A stretch of DNA of 64,000 bases. It comes from Pedobacter ginsenosidimutans. Lineage in GTDB: Bacteria > Bacteroidota > Bacteroidia > Sphingobacteriales > Sphingobacteriaceae. A model generated the notes under the pieces. It ran no database searches, was not told the DNA's origin, and saw only the letters and a list, made by a program, of their open reading frames with translations. Within the stretch, counting starts at the first letter, position 1. Every line of letters begins with the position of its first letter. Both the position numbers and the translations under genes were made by a program. Below, piece by piece: positions 17,601-26,579 of this stretch. Location of the stretch: contig NZ_LMZQ01000015.1 in the NCBI RefSeq assembly GCF_001442625.1, forward strand, positions 1-64,000. The letters run 5' to 3'.

Positions 17601-17771
17601 ATCAATAGGTTTTACTACTAAAATACAAAATATCACTTAATGGACTAATATAAAATCGGCTTTGAGATTAGATTTGACATTCATCACCATCAGTTAATTT
17701 TTCAACTTAACCTTAAGTTAACATATACGCTCTTACTTTGTTCAGCATTGCCTGATATAGATGCTTTTAAC

Positions 17772-19376
17772 ATGATCAAATCCTTTAGTGTTCTTGTGCT
17801 TTTTTTGCTTTTCATTTCGAATGCGATTGCCCAGGAAGAAAAATTCGAATCGATTATTGCGCTGAATCAAAAAGATCCGACTGCAGCCCTGGCTCAATTA
17901 AAGAAAATATACGCCAAATCTATCGATGACAATGATGAGCTTTTAGAAGGCAAATGTTTGCAGCAAATGGGCAAGGTTTGTTATACACAGGGGCATTTCA
18001 GTCAATCGTTAGAGTTCTTTTTAAAAGCCGATAAAATATTCAACAATGCCAGTCAATCGCTTTTATTGGCTGCCAACCTTAACGATGCGGGCGTGCTCTA
18101 TTATTATATGAAGCAGAAAGACAAGGCCATGCACAGCTATAACAAAGCCATTAGTATTTATAAAAGATCGAATAACTTAACCGGACAGGCAACCGTTTTA
18201 GGCAATATTGGTCAGTTATACGAAAAAAGGCAACTTTACGACAGCGCATTTTACTATCAAAAACTGGCTTTAAAAATAAACGAACAGGTTAACGATAAAA
18301 GTGGGACGGCAAAAATACACGAAAACCTGGGTAGTATATATGAAGATCTGGAGCGTTACGATTCTGCTTATGTGCATTTCAAACAGTCGTTAAATTTATA
18401 TCAGGAAGATCATAATGATCTGGGGAGTATTGAGGTAATTAATAATTTGGGCGATATCCTCCGTAAAACAGGGCGATATAAGGAAAGTATTGTGCAAACC
18501 GAAACTGCATTGAAACTGGCCGAAAAGATGGGCAATATTTATCAGTTAAGCTCTTGTTGCAGAGACTTGGGCAAGGCATACGAACTGTTGAACAATATGG
18601 ACAGCGCCTATCACTATGTAAAACTTGGCTATAAATACACTATCGATCTGTATTCGGAAGACGGTGCCCGGCAGGTAGCGTTTTTGCAGGTGCTTTACGA
18701 TATCAATAAAAAATCGGATGAGATTAATAAACTGAAAAACGACCGGAAGGTGAACAGGATCATTGCTTTTTCTGCCACAATTGTAGTTATATTATTGGTT
18801 GTTTTGGGATTTGTTGTTTTTAGCAGACAAAGGTTAAAGTTAAGAGATCAACAGATGCTGGCACGGCAGAAGGCCATAGAACATGATATGACCAGTCTGG
18901 CGCTCAAAAATCTTCAGCTCGAAGAGCAAAATCTGAAACAGTTGCTGGAGGTTAAAAGCAGAGAACTGTCTACCCATACCTTAAATCTGATTAAACACAA
19001 CCAATTCCTTGAAAATCTTAGGAGCACCTTACAAGCGATGGTAAAAGAGGATAAGCGCGATCAGAAAAAACAGATGAACCAGATCCTCACGGAGATTAAT
19101 CAAAGCTTTAATCACGAACGCAACTGGAAAGAATTTACGGTGGCTTTCGAACAGGTGCACCATCAATTTCTCGAAAGCCTGAAAAAATATAGCAATGAGC
19201 TTACTTCTGCCGATATGCGCTTGATTGCACTGTTAAAAATGAACCTCGATTCAGGTGATATTGCAACCTTGCTTGGTATATCTACCGATAGCTTAAGGGT
19301 ATCGAGATACAGGTTAAGGAAAAAGCTAAATCTGGAGCAAGGCGATAATTTATCGGCATTTATCCAGGCTTTATAA
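17772..19376 (+). CDS. TPR-containing membrane regulator with C-terminal helix-turn-helix
   Basis: About 534 residues: a signal peptide (ending NAIAQ), TPR-like helices over roughly residues 50-300 in the periplasm, and one membrane helix at about 329-351 (IIAFSATIVVILLVVLGFVV). A cytoplasmic coiled coil follows to about 420, then a LuxR-like helix-turn-helix tail (SADMRLIALLKMNLDSGDIATLLGISTDSLRVSRYRLRKK). This layout is common among Bacteroidota regulators that sit beside the system they control. It directly precedes the TonB-receptor/phytase genes, so it may sense phosphate or phytate state and regulate them. A TTACTTTG promoter-like box lies near 17733. ATG at 17772 gives a proper signal peptide. 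Confidence 0.82.
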   Translation: MIKSFSVLVLFLLFISNAIAQEEKFESIIALNQKDPTAALAQLKKIYAKSIDDNDELLEGKCLQQMGKVCYTQGHFSQSLEFFLKADKIFNNASQSLLLAANLNDAGVLYYYMKQKDKAMHSYNKAISIYKRSNNLTGQATVLGNIGQLYEKRQLYDSAFYYQKLALKINEQVNDKSGTAKIHENLGSIYEDLERYDSAYVHFKQSLNLYQEDHNDLGSIEVINNLGDILRKTGRYKESIVQTETALKLAEKMGNIYQLSSCCRDLGKAYELLNNMDSAYHYVKLGYKYTIDLYSEDGARQVAFLQVLYDINKKSDEINKLKNDRKVNRIIAFSATIVVILLVVLGFVVFSRQRLKLRDQQMLARQKAIEHDMTSLALKNLQLEEQNLKQLLEVKSRELSTHTLNLIKHNQFLENLRSTLQAMVKEDKRDQKKQMNQILTEINQSFNHERNWKEFTVAFEQVHHQFLESLKKYSNELTSADMRLIALLKMNLDSGDIATLLGISTDSLRVSRYRLRKKLNLEQGDNLSAFIQAL

Positions 19377-19565
19377 CCGTTACATCAGCTGTAATATATT
19401 ACCTGTTTTTTTGATTTTTAAGGGCTTAACAATTTGTTAATGTAACGGTAATAAAAGCATAACGGCGTTTTGTGGTGTGTTTAATTTATTGATAATCATT
19501 GTGTTGTGTTTTTGTGTTGCCTTTTGATATATGCTTGTTGTAACGCTGTTGCCTTTATGTAACCT
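19377..19565. promoter_or_regulatory. Cluster of TGTAAC motifs upstream of the phytase operon
   Basis: Four copies of a TGTAAC core occur in the gap before the TonB receptor gene: inverted CCGTTACA (19377-19384), TGTAACGG (19441-19448), TGTAACGC (19539-19546) and TGTAACCT (19558-19565). The first two form an 8-bp perfect inverted pair. They are candidate binding sites for the adjacent HTH regulator or a Pho-type regulator; function is not shown. Confidence 0.35.
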
Positions 19566-19587
19566 CAATAATTTCTTTGTGTAAAAT

Positions 19588-19599
19588 GGTGTATACACC
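19588..19599. promoter_or_regulatory. 12-bp perfect palindrome near the phytase-operon start
   Basis: GGTGTATACACC is a perfect palindrome, followed at once by TTTG, 38 bp before the ATG at 19638. It overlaps a plausible -7 region, so a protein bound here could repress or position transcription. Confidence 0.4.
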
Positions 19600-19637
19600 T
19601 TTGTCCCGTCGATAATAAAAAGACATTACCAAACACA

Positions 19638-22415
19638 ATGAATAAACTATTACAAATTCTGTTTTTACTTCTTTTTTGTGCAGGCACAGCTAATGCCACA
19701 AAACTGAAAGGCCATGTTTACGATAAGCAAACTGGAGAGGCCATTGTAGGTGCAACAGTGGTTTTAGAAAACCCAAGACGCACAACCAATACCGGATTAG
19801 ATGGTACTTTCGAATTTAAGGATGTAAAAGTAGGTGCTGCCAAAATTAGCGTAAGCTACATTACCTACAAAACCATCGAGAAAACCCTGGTGATATTGAA
19901 AGAGGATAACGATCACTTAAAGTTCTACATGGAGAGCGATTCGAAAAGCCTTGATGATATTACCATCAAGTCGAACGCAGTTAGTTCTACTGATCAGGGT
20001 GCAAGACGTTTAGAAAAAAATGCCCCACAGCTGATGAATATCGTATCAGGAAGGTCGATTGAGATTTCGCCAGATTTAACGGTGGCCAATGTGATGCAGC
20101 GTATTTCGGGTGTATCTATAGAGCGCAATAGCAATGGTGATGGGCAATATGCCATATTAAGGGGGATGGATAAACGCTACAACTATACTTTGGTAAATGG
20201 CGTGAAAATCCCAAGTCCGGACAATAAATACCGTTATGTTCCGCTTGATCTTTTTCCTTCTGATTTACTTGATCGTTTAGAGGTGTATAAAACGCTTACC
20301 CCAAATTTAGAGGGCGATGCCATTGGCGGTGCCATTAATATGGTGATGAAAAATGCGCCTGGCTTATTGCAGGTAAATGCCAATGTTTCTACAGGGTATA
20401 GCCAATTGTTTTTCGATCGTAAGTTTACCAGTTACAATGCTTCAGGTATTAATTATAAATCGCCTTACGAGATAAACGGGAAAAACTACAATGCCACTCA
20501 AAGCGATTTTACCAAGGGAACACTCGATTATAAATATAAAAACCCTGCACCTAATTTAATCGGAAGTTTATCCTTAAGTAAACGTTTTTTGGATAATAAA
20601 CTCGGGGTGGTACTGGCAGGAAGTTATCAGAATACTTACCGTGGCAGCAACAGTACTTTTTACAATAATTCGGTTGTAGGCATCGATCCTTATGCCAAAA
20701 TTACCAGTAAAAGTTACCGTGAGTATTCTGAACAGCAACAACGAACAGGCTTACATGGAAAAATTGATTATGTTTTTAATAAAGATCACCAGATCAGTTT
20801 GTACAATGTATACGTTAACCTAAAAAATCAGCAGGTTAGAGATGCTGTAACCACTACCTATAATGGGGTTTATAATCCAACAGCCGGGAATGCAGAATTG
20901 GTTTACGATACCCGTAGTCGCTTAACTGAGCAGCAGATTTACAATACTACGCTTCATGGCGATCATAAATTCTTTGATGATAAATTTAAAGTACAATGGT
21001 CGGCTGTTTATTCTTCAGCCAAAAACGATGTGCCCGATAATACCAGTATCAGTTTAAATGGGGTACAACAGAATTTTCAAAGCAAACGTACCAGTTTGGT
21101 TAATAGCAATCCGGTTACCCGCAGATGGGAACGTAATACCGATGAGGACTTAGCGGGCTACCTGGATCTGACCTACCAGGTTTTAGCTGGCGAGCATAAA
21201 CTGGATGTTATGGCCGGAGGTTTATACCGTGATAAACAAAGAAGCAGTTTCTTTAACAACTACAATCTTGCCCCAAGTGCAGCCAATGCATTTGATCTTT
21301 ATGGTGTGAATTTTCAGCATTATACCGATTTAAACCTCATAGTCAGTAATCCAACAGGGGCAGTGTCTAATTCACTAACCTACGATGCGAGTGAAAAAAT
21401 AGCTGCTGGATATGGTATGTTTAAATACAACTCAGCTAAATTAGAAGTGATAGGAGGGCTTAGAGTAGAACATACCAACCAAGGCTATAACCTGCTTTTT
21501 CCTGCAGGCGAAGCTTTTCCGAAAGGAAATCAGATTTATACCGATCTGTTGCCTAGTTTAACTGCAAAATATTTCTTAAGCCAAAAAGCACAATTACATG
21601 CTTCTTATTACAAAGCCCTGAACCGCCCTGGTTTTTATGAAATTGTACCAGGAAAGGTGAAAAACGAAGAATTTATAGAGCGCGGTAATGTGAACCTGCA
21701 ACGTGCCTTAGCCGATAACTTCGATTTACGCTACGAACTTTTTCCAGGCGCTTCAGAGCAATTGTTGGTTGGTGCTTTTTATAAACGGATTAAAAATCCT
21801 ATTGAATATACCTTTCAGGCTGATGCCGTTCGTGGACAAGACACTTATTATACCCCAGGAAACTTTGGTACGGCCAATAATTATGGTGCAGAGGTAGATT
21901 ATATCAAATATTTCAGCAAAATAGGCCTGAAGGCCAATTATACCTACACGCATTCGCGTATTAACACCACTAAAACCACTAGGGTTATCAATAGTACCAC
22001 TGGAGATACGGAACCGGCTAATGTTAACCAGGAACGTCCGCTTTACGGTCAGTCGGCGCATATAGCCAACCTATCCTTGTTGTTTAAAGACACTAAAAAA
22101 GGTTGGGATCTTCAGCTTGCAGGTGCCTATACAGGACCACGCATCAACACGGTTTCGCAATTTTTAAATAACGATTTGTGGCAGGAAGGATTTGTACAGG
22201 TGGATGCATCTGCGGAGAAGCGTTTTAAAGGTGGGATCAGTGTTTTTGTAAAAGCCAATAACATCTTAAATACACCGACAAAACTATTTATAAAAGGTAC
22301 AAACCCAGCAAATAACGATATCAAAGAAGATTTGGTTAAAAATGGAAAGACCTTGATCAGAAGTGATTATTATGGCCAGAACTACCTTGTTGGCTTTAGA
22401 TACAAGTTTAATTAA
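19638..22415 (+). CDS. TonB-dependent receptor of the phytate locus
   Basis: A 925-residue outer-membrane importer. A signal peptide ends at about residue 20 (TANA), a carboxypeptidase-D-like domain covers about 22-105, and the plug is at about 120-235 with SPDLTVANVMQRISGVSIER, then ILRGMDKRYNYTLVNGVKIPSPD and GDAIGGAINMVMK. These plug motifs match receptors of the non-SusC class often found near phosphate or sugar genes. A long barrel ends in an aromatic-rich YLVGFRYKFN. Genes for a beta-helix lipoprotein and a phytase follow at 22 bp and 1 bp spacing, so it probably imports a product of phytate breakdown or phytate itself. Confidence 0.9.
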   Translation: MNKLLQILFLLLFCAGTANATKLKGHVYDKQTGEAIVGATVVLENPRRTTNTGLDGTFEFKDVKVGAAKISVSYITYKTIEKTLVILKEDNDHLKFYMESDSKSLDDITIKSNAVSSTDQGARRLEKNAPQLMNIVSGRSIEISPDLTVANVMQRISGVSIERNSNGDGQYAILRGMDKRYNYTLVNGVKIPSPDNKYRYVPLDLFPSDLLDRLEVYKTLTPNLEGDAIGGAINMVMKNAPGLLQVNANVSTGYSQLFFDRKFTSYNASGINYKSPYEINGKNYNATQSDFTKGTLDYKYKNPAPNLIGSLSLSKRFLDNKLGVVLAGSYQNTYRGSNSTFYNNSVVGIDPYAKITSKSYREYSEQQQRTGLHGKIDYVFNKDHQISLYNVYVNLKNQQVRDAVTTTYNGVYNPTAGNAELVYDTRSRLTEQQIYNTTLHGDHKFFDDKFKVQWSAVYSSAKNDVPDNTSISLNGVQQNFQSKRTSLVNSNPVTRRWERNTDEDLAGYLDLTYQVLAGEHKLDVMAGGLYRDKQRSSFFNNYNLAPSAANAFDLYGVNFQHYTDLNLIVSNPTGAVSNSLTYDASEKIAAGYGMFKYNSAKLEVIGGLRVEHTNQGYNLLFPAGEAFPKGNQIYTDLLPSLTAKYFLSQKAQLHASYYKALNRPGFYEIVPGKVKNEEFIERGNVNLQRALADNFDLRYELFPGASEQLLVGAFYKRIKNPIEYTFQADAVRGQDTYYTPGNFGTANNYGAEVDYIKYFSKIGLKANYTYTHSRINTTKTTRVINSTTGDTEPANVNQERPLYGQSAHIANLSLLFKDTKKGWDLQLAGAYTGPRINTVSQFLNNDLWQEGFVQVDASAEKRFKGGISVFVKANNILNTPTKLFIKGTNPANNDIKEDLVKNGKTLIRSDYYGQNYLVGFRYKFN

Positions 22416-22437
22416 TAGAATTTAAAGATATAAAGAC

Positions 22438-23694
22438 ATGAAATCGAATCAGATTTTTAAATTGATGATCCTGACGGTGCTAGCCTTAACAGGATGCGAG
22501 AAAGCCAATATAGATGTAGATACCAGCGCTGTCGATGGTTCGGCAATTGGCGAGGTTTCCGGGGTTTGGGCGAAAGGCAGTACACAGGTAATTAAAGGTG
22601 ATATTGTAATCCCGGAAGGGAAAACGCTAACGATTGAAGAAGGGGTAACGGTATTGATGGATACGGTTGCGAAACCAGAAATTATTATAAAAGGCAATTT
22701 GTATGCTTTAGGGACCACAGAGAACCCTATTAAATTTACCGTAAACGATTTTTACAAAACACCGTTAACTAAGTTTGGTAAACTCTGGGGCGGTATTTTG
22801 GCTGGCCCAACATGCGAGGAACTGGTGCTTGATCATGTAATTCTAGAATACGGCGGTGCTAAAACATCCGATGCTTCTACTTCAGTAAAAATGGGCCTGT
22901 ATAAGGTTGCGGGCGAAAGTTTGCCAGCGCTTTGGTTTGCCAATGCCAGGGGCAGATTGGTAGTTCAAAATAGTACCATCAGAAATTTTCAGGAAGATTG
23001 TACTTATATTGAAGGTGGAAGAATAATTTTTGCCAACAATGTGTTTTATACTACGGGTGTAACAGGAGGAGAAGCCATGAACTTTAAATCGGGATGTTTG
23101 GCTGATATAGCCTATAATTTAGTTTATAGCACCAATACTAATGCCTTAAAATTATCTAATACTGGAGATAAAACGCCACAAACATATATTATTGCTTACA
23201 ACAATACGATGGTGAATACAGGCTGGAGAAGGCCAACTGCGAAAGGCGGATCAATCTGGCTGGAAAGTACGGTGCGTGCCGATCTGTATAATAATCTTTT
23301 TGCCAATACACGTTTTGGTGTAAAAAGAGATCCAAAAAAGCCTGAAGATAACCGTTCTGCTTACAGCAATAACTGGTATTATGGTTTCGATCAGGCTACC
23401 GTAAATCAGTTTCAGCCATCTGGCGACATTGTGGGCGGTAAAAATGATGTAATTAGCAATGTTGCCGGAGCAAATGACCCTAAATTTGTGAATTATCCTT
23501 TAAATACAGCGGTTACCAATGCCGATTTTAATACCGCATGGGATTTTCACCTGCAGGGCAACTCACCAGCTTTGGGAAAGGGCATCACCAACTTTACCCG
23601 TCATCACCAGGCCGGAATTATAATGAAAAATGGTATCACCTATAGCTCACCTTCACCATCAACATTTGTTGGTGCATATGGAACTAAAATATAA
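22438..23694 (+). CDS. Right-handed parallel beta-helix lipoprotein
   Basis: A 418-residue lipoprotein: signal peptide with lipobox LALTGC, then a short acidic linker. Repeating beta-helix coils follow, recognisable from VIKGDIVIPEGKTLTIEEGVTVLM and later runs of ALKLSN, IIAYNNTMV and ADLYNNLF. Such folds often bind or cleave polyanions at the cell surface. No catalytic residues can be assigned. Its position between a TonB receptor and a phytase suggests that it captures phytate-containing material, which is inference. It overlaps nothing and ends one base before the phytase start. Confidence 0.8.
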   Translation: MKSNQIFKLMILTVLALTGCEKANIDVDTSAVDGSAIGEVSGVWAKGSTQVIKGDIVIPEGKTLTIEEGVTVLMDTVAKPEIIIKGNLYALGTTENPIKFTVNDFYKTPLTKFGKLWGGILAGPTCEELVLDHVILEYGGAKTSDASTSVKMGLYKVAGESLPALWFANARGRLVVQNSTIRNFQEDCTYIEGGRIIFANNVFYTTGVTGGEAMNFKSGCLADIAYNLVYSTNTNALKLSNTGDKTPQTYIIAYNNTMVNTGWRRPTAKGGSIWLESTVRADLYNNLFANTRFGVKRDPKKPEDNRSAYSNNWYYGFDQATVNQFQPSGDIVGGKNDVISNVAGANDPKFVNYPLNTAVTNADFNTAWDFHLQGNSPALGKGITNFTRHHQAGIIMKNGITYSSPSPSTFVGAYGTKI

Positions 23695-23695
23695 A

Positions 23696-24772
23696 ATGAA
23701 GCATAACAATATATTAAAACTTACCGCTTTTGCGGTTTTAAGCCTGGCCATTTCTTGCAATGGAGGTGTACAAAACGAAAATAGTACAGCAGTAAAACCC
23801 TTATATGTGTCCGATCCTGTCGATTTTGATACTGACGATCCTGCTATCTGGGTAAACCCGAACGATCCAGCTCAGTCTTTGGTAATCGGTACCGATAAAG
23901 ATAGCAGTGGTGGCTTATACGTTTTCGATCTGAAAGGTAAAATCATCAAGTCGAAAACTGTAAAGGGTTTAAAGCGACCAGATAATGTTGATATTACCTA
24001 TGGTTTGTTACTCGCTGGAAAAAAAACAGATATTGCCGTAACCACAGAACGTTATACGCATAAACTACGTATATTTTCCCTTCCCGATATGAAAGCAATC
24101 GATAATGGTGGGATTCCTGTTTTTGTTGGCGAAACAGAGGCAGAGTACCGCGATTTGATGGGGATTTCGATGTATACCGACCCAAGCGGAAAAATTTATG
24201 CAATTGTTGGTCGTAAAACGGGGCCTAAAAATGGAGGATATCTTTGGCAATACCTGTTAACCGATGATGGAAAAGGCAATGTTAAAGCAGATTTGGTGCG
24301 GAAATTCGGCCAGTATAGTGGCAAAAAGGAAATAGAAGCCATTGCTGTTGATAACGAACTGGGTTATGTTTATTATTGCGATGAGCAGGTAGGTGTACGC
24401 AAGTATTATGCCGATCCGGCCAAAGGGGATGAAGAATTGGCACTGTTTGGGCAGGGCGATTTTGCTGTCGACAATGAAGGAATCGCTATTTATAAAACTT
24501 CAGGTAATAAAGGATATATCTTGGTATCCGATCAGGGCGCTAAGCAGTTAAAAGTGTATGACCGGGTGGCTAAAGCCAACACTGCTCATCCACACCCATT
24601 GTTAACCACCATTAAATATTCAGCCAATCAAACCGATGGTGTTGATGTGGTTTCAGTTCCTTTAAACGCCGATTTTAAACACGGTTTGTTAGTGGCCATG
24701 AGTGATGATAAAACCTTTCATTTTTATAGATGGGAAGATCTAGCGGGTAAAAAACTGGATGTAAACAGGTAG
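23696..24772 (+). CDS. Beta-propeller phytase (3-phytase), lipoprotein form
   Basis: About 358 residues. The family signature is clear: DTDDPAIWVNPNDPAQSLVIGTDKD, GGLYVFDLKGK, RPDNVDITYG, the metal-site strand EIEAIAVDNELGYVYYCDEQVGVRKY, and GDFAVDNEGIAIY. The enzyme removes phosphates from Ca2+-bound inositol hexakisphosphate. The signal peptide has a lipobox-like LAISC, so it is probably anchored in an outer or periplasmic membrane face. The ATG at 23696 follows the stop of the beta-helix gene by one base; an upstream in-frame GTG-type start lies inside that gene. Regulation probably through the TPR/HTH protein at 17772. Confidence 0.92.
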   Translation: MKHNNILKLTAFAVLSLAISCNGGVQNENSTAVKPLYVSDPVDFDTDDPAIWVNPNDPAQSLVIGTDKDSSGGLYVFDLKGKIIKSKTVKGLKRPDNVDITYGLLLAGKKTDIAVTTERYTHKLRIFSLPDMKAIDNGGIPVFVGETEAEYRDLMGISMYTDPSGKIYAIVGRKTGPKNGGYLWQYLLTDDGKGNVKADLVRKFGQYSGKKEIEAIAVDNELGYVYYCDEQVGVRKYYADPAKGDEELALFGQGDFAVDNEGIAIYKTSGNKGYILVSDQGAKQLKVYDRVAKANTAHPHPLLTTIKYSANQTDGVDVVSVPLNADFKHGLLVAMSDDKTFHFYRWEDLAGKKLDVNR

Positions 24773-24784
24773 CTTACGATGAAT

Positions 24785-24881
24785 CGTCATCTCCGTAGTG
24801 TTCCAAAGGAACTCCTTTGGAGGAGAGATCTTTTGATATAGTCCAAAGATCTTTGCACTCCGCGTTGATCCGGAGATGACG
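24785..24881. repeat. Palindromic dispersed repeat element, copy 2
   Basis: Perfect 11-bp terminal inverted repeats CGTCATCTCCG (24785-24795) and CGGAGATGACG (24871-24881) enclose TCCAAAGGA-ACT-CCTTTGGA. Read on the minus strand, it shares the stretch GGAGTTCCTTTGGAACACTA with the element at 2022-2154. It follows the phytase stop codon by a few bases and can fold into a long hairpin on the transcript. Confidence 0.75.
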
Positions 24882-24890
24882 CCCGTTTAT

Positions 24891-24956
24891 TTAAACTGCA
24901 ATATTATTCGATAATTTATACTCAGACGGGATAATTCCCGTCTGTTTTTTAAAAGT
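24891..24956 (-). pseudogene. Duplicated C-terminal tail of an AraC regulator
   Basis: The minus strand encodes FKKQTGIIPSEYKLSNNIAV followed by TAA. This is nearly identical to the last residues of the intact AraC protein encoded at 33884-34780 (FKKQTGITPSEYKLSNNIAV). At DNA level about 60 bases match with only a handful of differences. No further AraC sequence is evident to the right, so this is a truncated copy. Confidence 0.8.
24923..24950 (+). terminator. Rho-independent terminator after the phytase operon
   Basis: CAGACGGGA (24923-24931), loop TAAT, TCCCGTCTG (24936-24944), then six T. The 9-bp stem is perfect. It lies inside the AraC-tail remnant; the equivalent stem in the intact AraC gene is imperfect. 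Confidence 0.85.
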
Positions 24957-24992
24957 ATAATTTTTCATTTTAATGTCCAGATAATGGTTGGT

Positions 24993-25160
24993 TTATAGAA
25001 AATTTTCCTGAAAAGCGTTGTTGTTGATCGGAAATTTCAGGCTTTCTATCCTTAAATCATTCCCGTTTGTATCGGTAAAAGTGACATATGGATAAAGCGG
25101 CCCTGGAGCAGTTTTTTTTTATCTTGAAGCTCGGTAATTTTAGATCGCAGACAATGAAGT
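24993..25160 (-). pseudogene. Unrecognised gene remnant with a frameshift
   Basis: The minus strand carries about 40 codons that read like a protein C-terminus (PLYPYVTFTDTNGNDLRIES, then FPINNNAFQENFL and TAA at 24993-24995). Upstream of a run of nine A on that strand the frame changes and no start is found. The family is not recognised. It lies in the gap before the small-peptide gene at 25182, whose promoter must therefore fall in this dead sequence. Confidence 0.4.
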
Positions 25161-25181
25161 CGGCCCTAAATCCAAATTACA

Positions 25182-25415
25182 ATGCTTAAAACAACTAAAA
25201 AAATCCGTTTAACAATTGCAGGCTTAGCCCTAGTTTGTGGAGGTTTAACCCTTTCAAGTGCTTTTGCTTTCGTAGCTGCTCCAGCTGAATGTACTACCAT
25301 CTGTGGACCAAACCCAGATTATGATTGCAAAATCTCCTACAGCGATGGTTCTTACATCTACTGTACATATTCGCACTCAAGACCAACAACACCTACCCCT
25401 GTTGTAGCAGATTAA
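25182..25415 (+). CDS. Small secreted Cys-containing peptide (NVEALA-like)
   Basis: A 77-residue protein. A basic N-terminus (MLKTTKKIR) and hydrophobic core (about residues 10-30) form a leader, followed by a short mature part with four cysteines (AECTTICGPNPDYDCKI and later IYCTY) and a Pro/Thr-rich end. In size and layout, and in being followed by a propeller lipoprotein gene, it resembles the NVEALA-type peptides of Bacteroides, although the NVEALA motif itself is absent. The cysteines could form two disulfides. It may be the exported product of the cluster running to 30616. Function unknown. Confidence 0.65.
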   Translation: MLKTTKKIRLTIAGLALVCGGLTLSSAFAFVAAPAECTTICGPNPDYDCKISYSDGSYIYCTYSHSRPTTPTPVVAD

Positions 25416-25499
25416 GTTATTTGATTTCCGGCCCTATCCTTCGACCACTGTAGGAATGGGCCGGAATCTTATCCATTCATTTTTTTTGTGATCTGAGCT

Positions 25500-26579
25500 A
25501 TGAAAATCAAAGATTTAGGAATAATAACAATTTTTTGCTGTTTGTTGGGCTTTCTTATGGCATGCCACAGTCCGGTGAGGCAATATGAGTTTACAACCGG
25601 CAAATTCAAAAAGGATACCGTGCTATCTGGAACGCCGGTGAAACAAGAAAATCTCAAAATGCCGATGGGCATCTGCGTATTTGCAGAAAAAAATCTCCTG
25701 TTGATTATCGATGTGCAGGATTCGATGCTGGTGAAAGCATACGACCTCAAAAGCCTTAAATTTATCAAGTCGTTCATTAAAAAAGGTCCCGGTCCTAATC
25801 AGCAGTTAGATTGCCACAAGGTCCAATATAGTGCCGATTTTAAACATATTTATGCTGTAGACAGGATCAAGCAAAAGATCTATGCTTATAATGCCGACGA
25901 TATTTCGGCACCGGGAGCGGCAGTGTTCCCAGAAAGTGATATTATGCTGGAACACCATCAGATATATAACCCTTCGGTACTTGCCGATGGCAGTATTGTA
26001 GATTACAGCAGCTATAAAGCCGATGAAAAATCTTCGGTATTCAGTTTCTACAACAGTTATGGCAATTTGCTATATAAAAAAGGAGATTTTCCTAAAATTA
26101 AGACCGCTTACGGCCCTCAGGAGCAGAATGCAGCTTTTTTGGGCTGGTTTACGCCGTTTAAAAACGGAAATAATATCATTTTGGCCTACCTTAATACCGA
26201 TGTACTTGATCTATACAATAACCAAGGGGTATTATTGAAGCGTGTGCAAGGGCCTGATTACTTTGAACCAGCTGTAAAATCGGTAAAACATTTTAATGGC
26301 ACCATGGTGATACCCGATGAAAAAGCATTTCATGCCTATTCAAGCGCAAGGGCTAAAGATAATGAGGTTTACGTACTGTACGAGGGCAAAGAGGTGCTGG
26401 AACAGGGCGGATACCACAAAAAACTGCTGTTCAACTTCAATAGCAATCTGGAGCCAGAAAGCCTGTTCCTGCTTGATCAGCCTATTTTTGCTTTCGACAT
26501 TGATTGGAGCCGCAAAGAGCTTTATGGCCTTACTCACCAATATAAAGACAAAAACTTAATCAGAATAAAATTACCATGA
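25500..26579 (+). CDS. BF3164-like six-bladed beta-propeller lipoprotein
   Basis: About 359 residues with a lipobox (GFLMAC) near residue 22. The rest has repeating propeller blades with alternating Asp/Tyr strand motifs, e.g. NLLLIIDVQDSMLVKAYDL, then KKGPGPNQQ and HIYAVDRIKQKIYAYNA. This matches the BF3164/TolB-like propeller lipoproteins that occur beside small secreted peptides in Bacteroidota. Role unknown; a binding or scaffolding function at the cell envelope is likely. Its stop codon overlaps the next gene's ATG (ATGA), so the two are translationally coupled. Confidence 0.75.
   Translation: MKIKDLGIITIFCCLLGFLMACHSPVRQYEFTTGKFKKDTVLSGTPVKQENLKMPMGICVFAEKNLLLIIDVQDSMLVKAYDLKSLKFIKSFIKKGPGPNQQLDCHKVQYSADFKHIYAVDRIKQKIYAYNADDISAPGAAVFPESDIMLEHHQIYNPSVLADGSIVDYSSYKADEKSSVFSFYNSYGNLLYKKGDFPKIKTAYGPQEQNAAFLGWFTPFKNGNNIILAYLNTDVLDLYNNQGVLLKRVQGPDYFEPAVKSVKHFNGTMVIPDEKAFHAYSSARAKDNEVYVLYEGKEVLEQGGYHKKLLFNFNSNLEPESLFLLDQPIFAFDIDWSRKELYGLTHQYKDKNLIRIKLP

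Noticed and set aside
25182..25415. Lanthipeptide or radical-SAM RiPP precursor
   Set aside because: No modification enzyme or GG-type leader is present, and the N-terminus looks like a Sec signal peptide.
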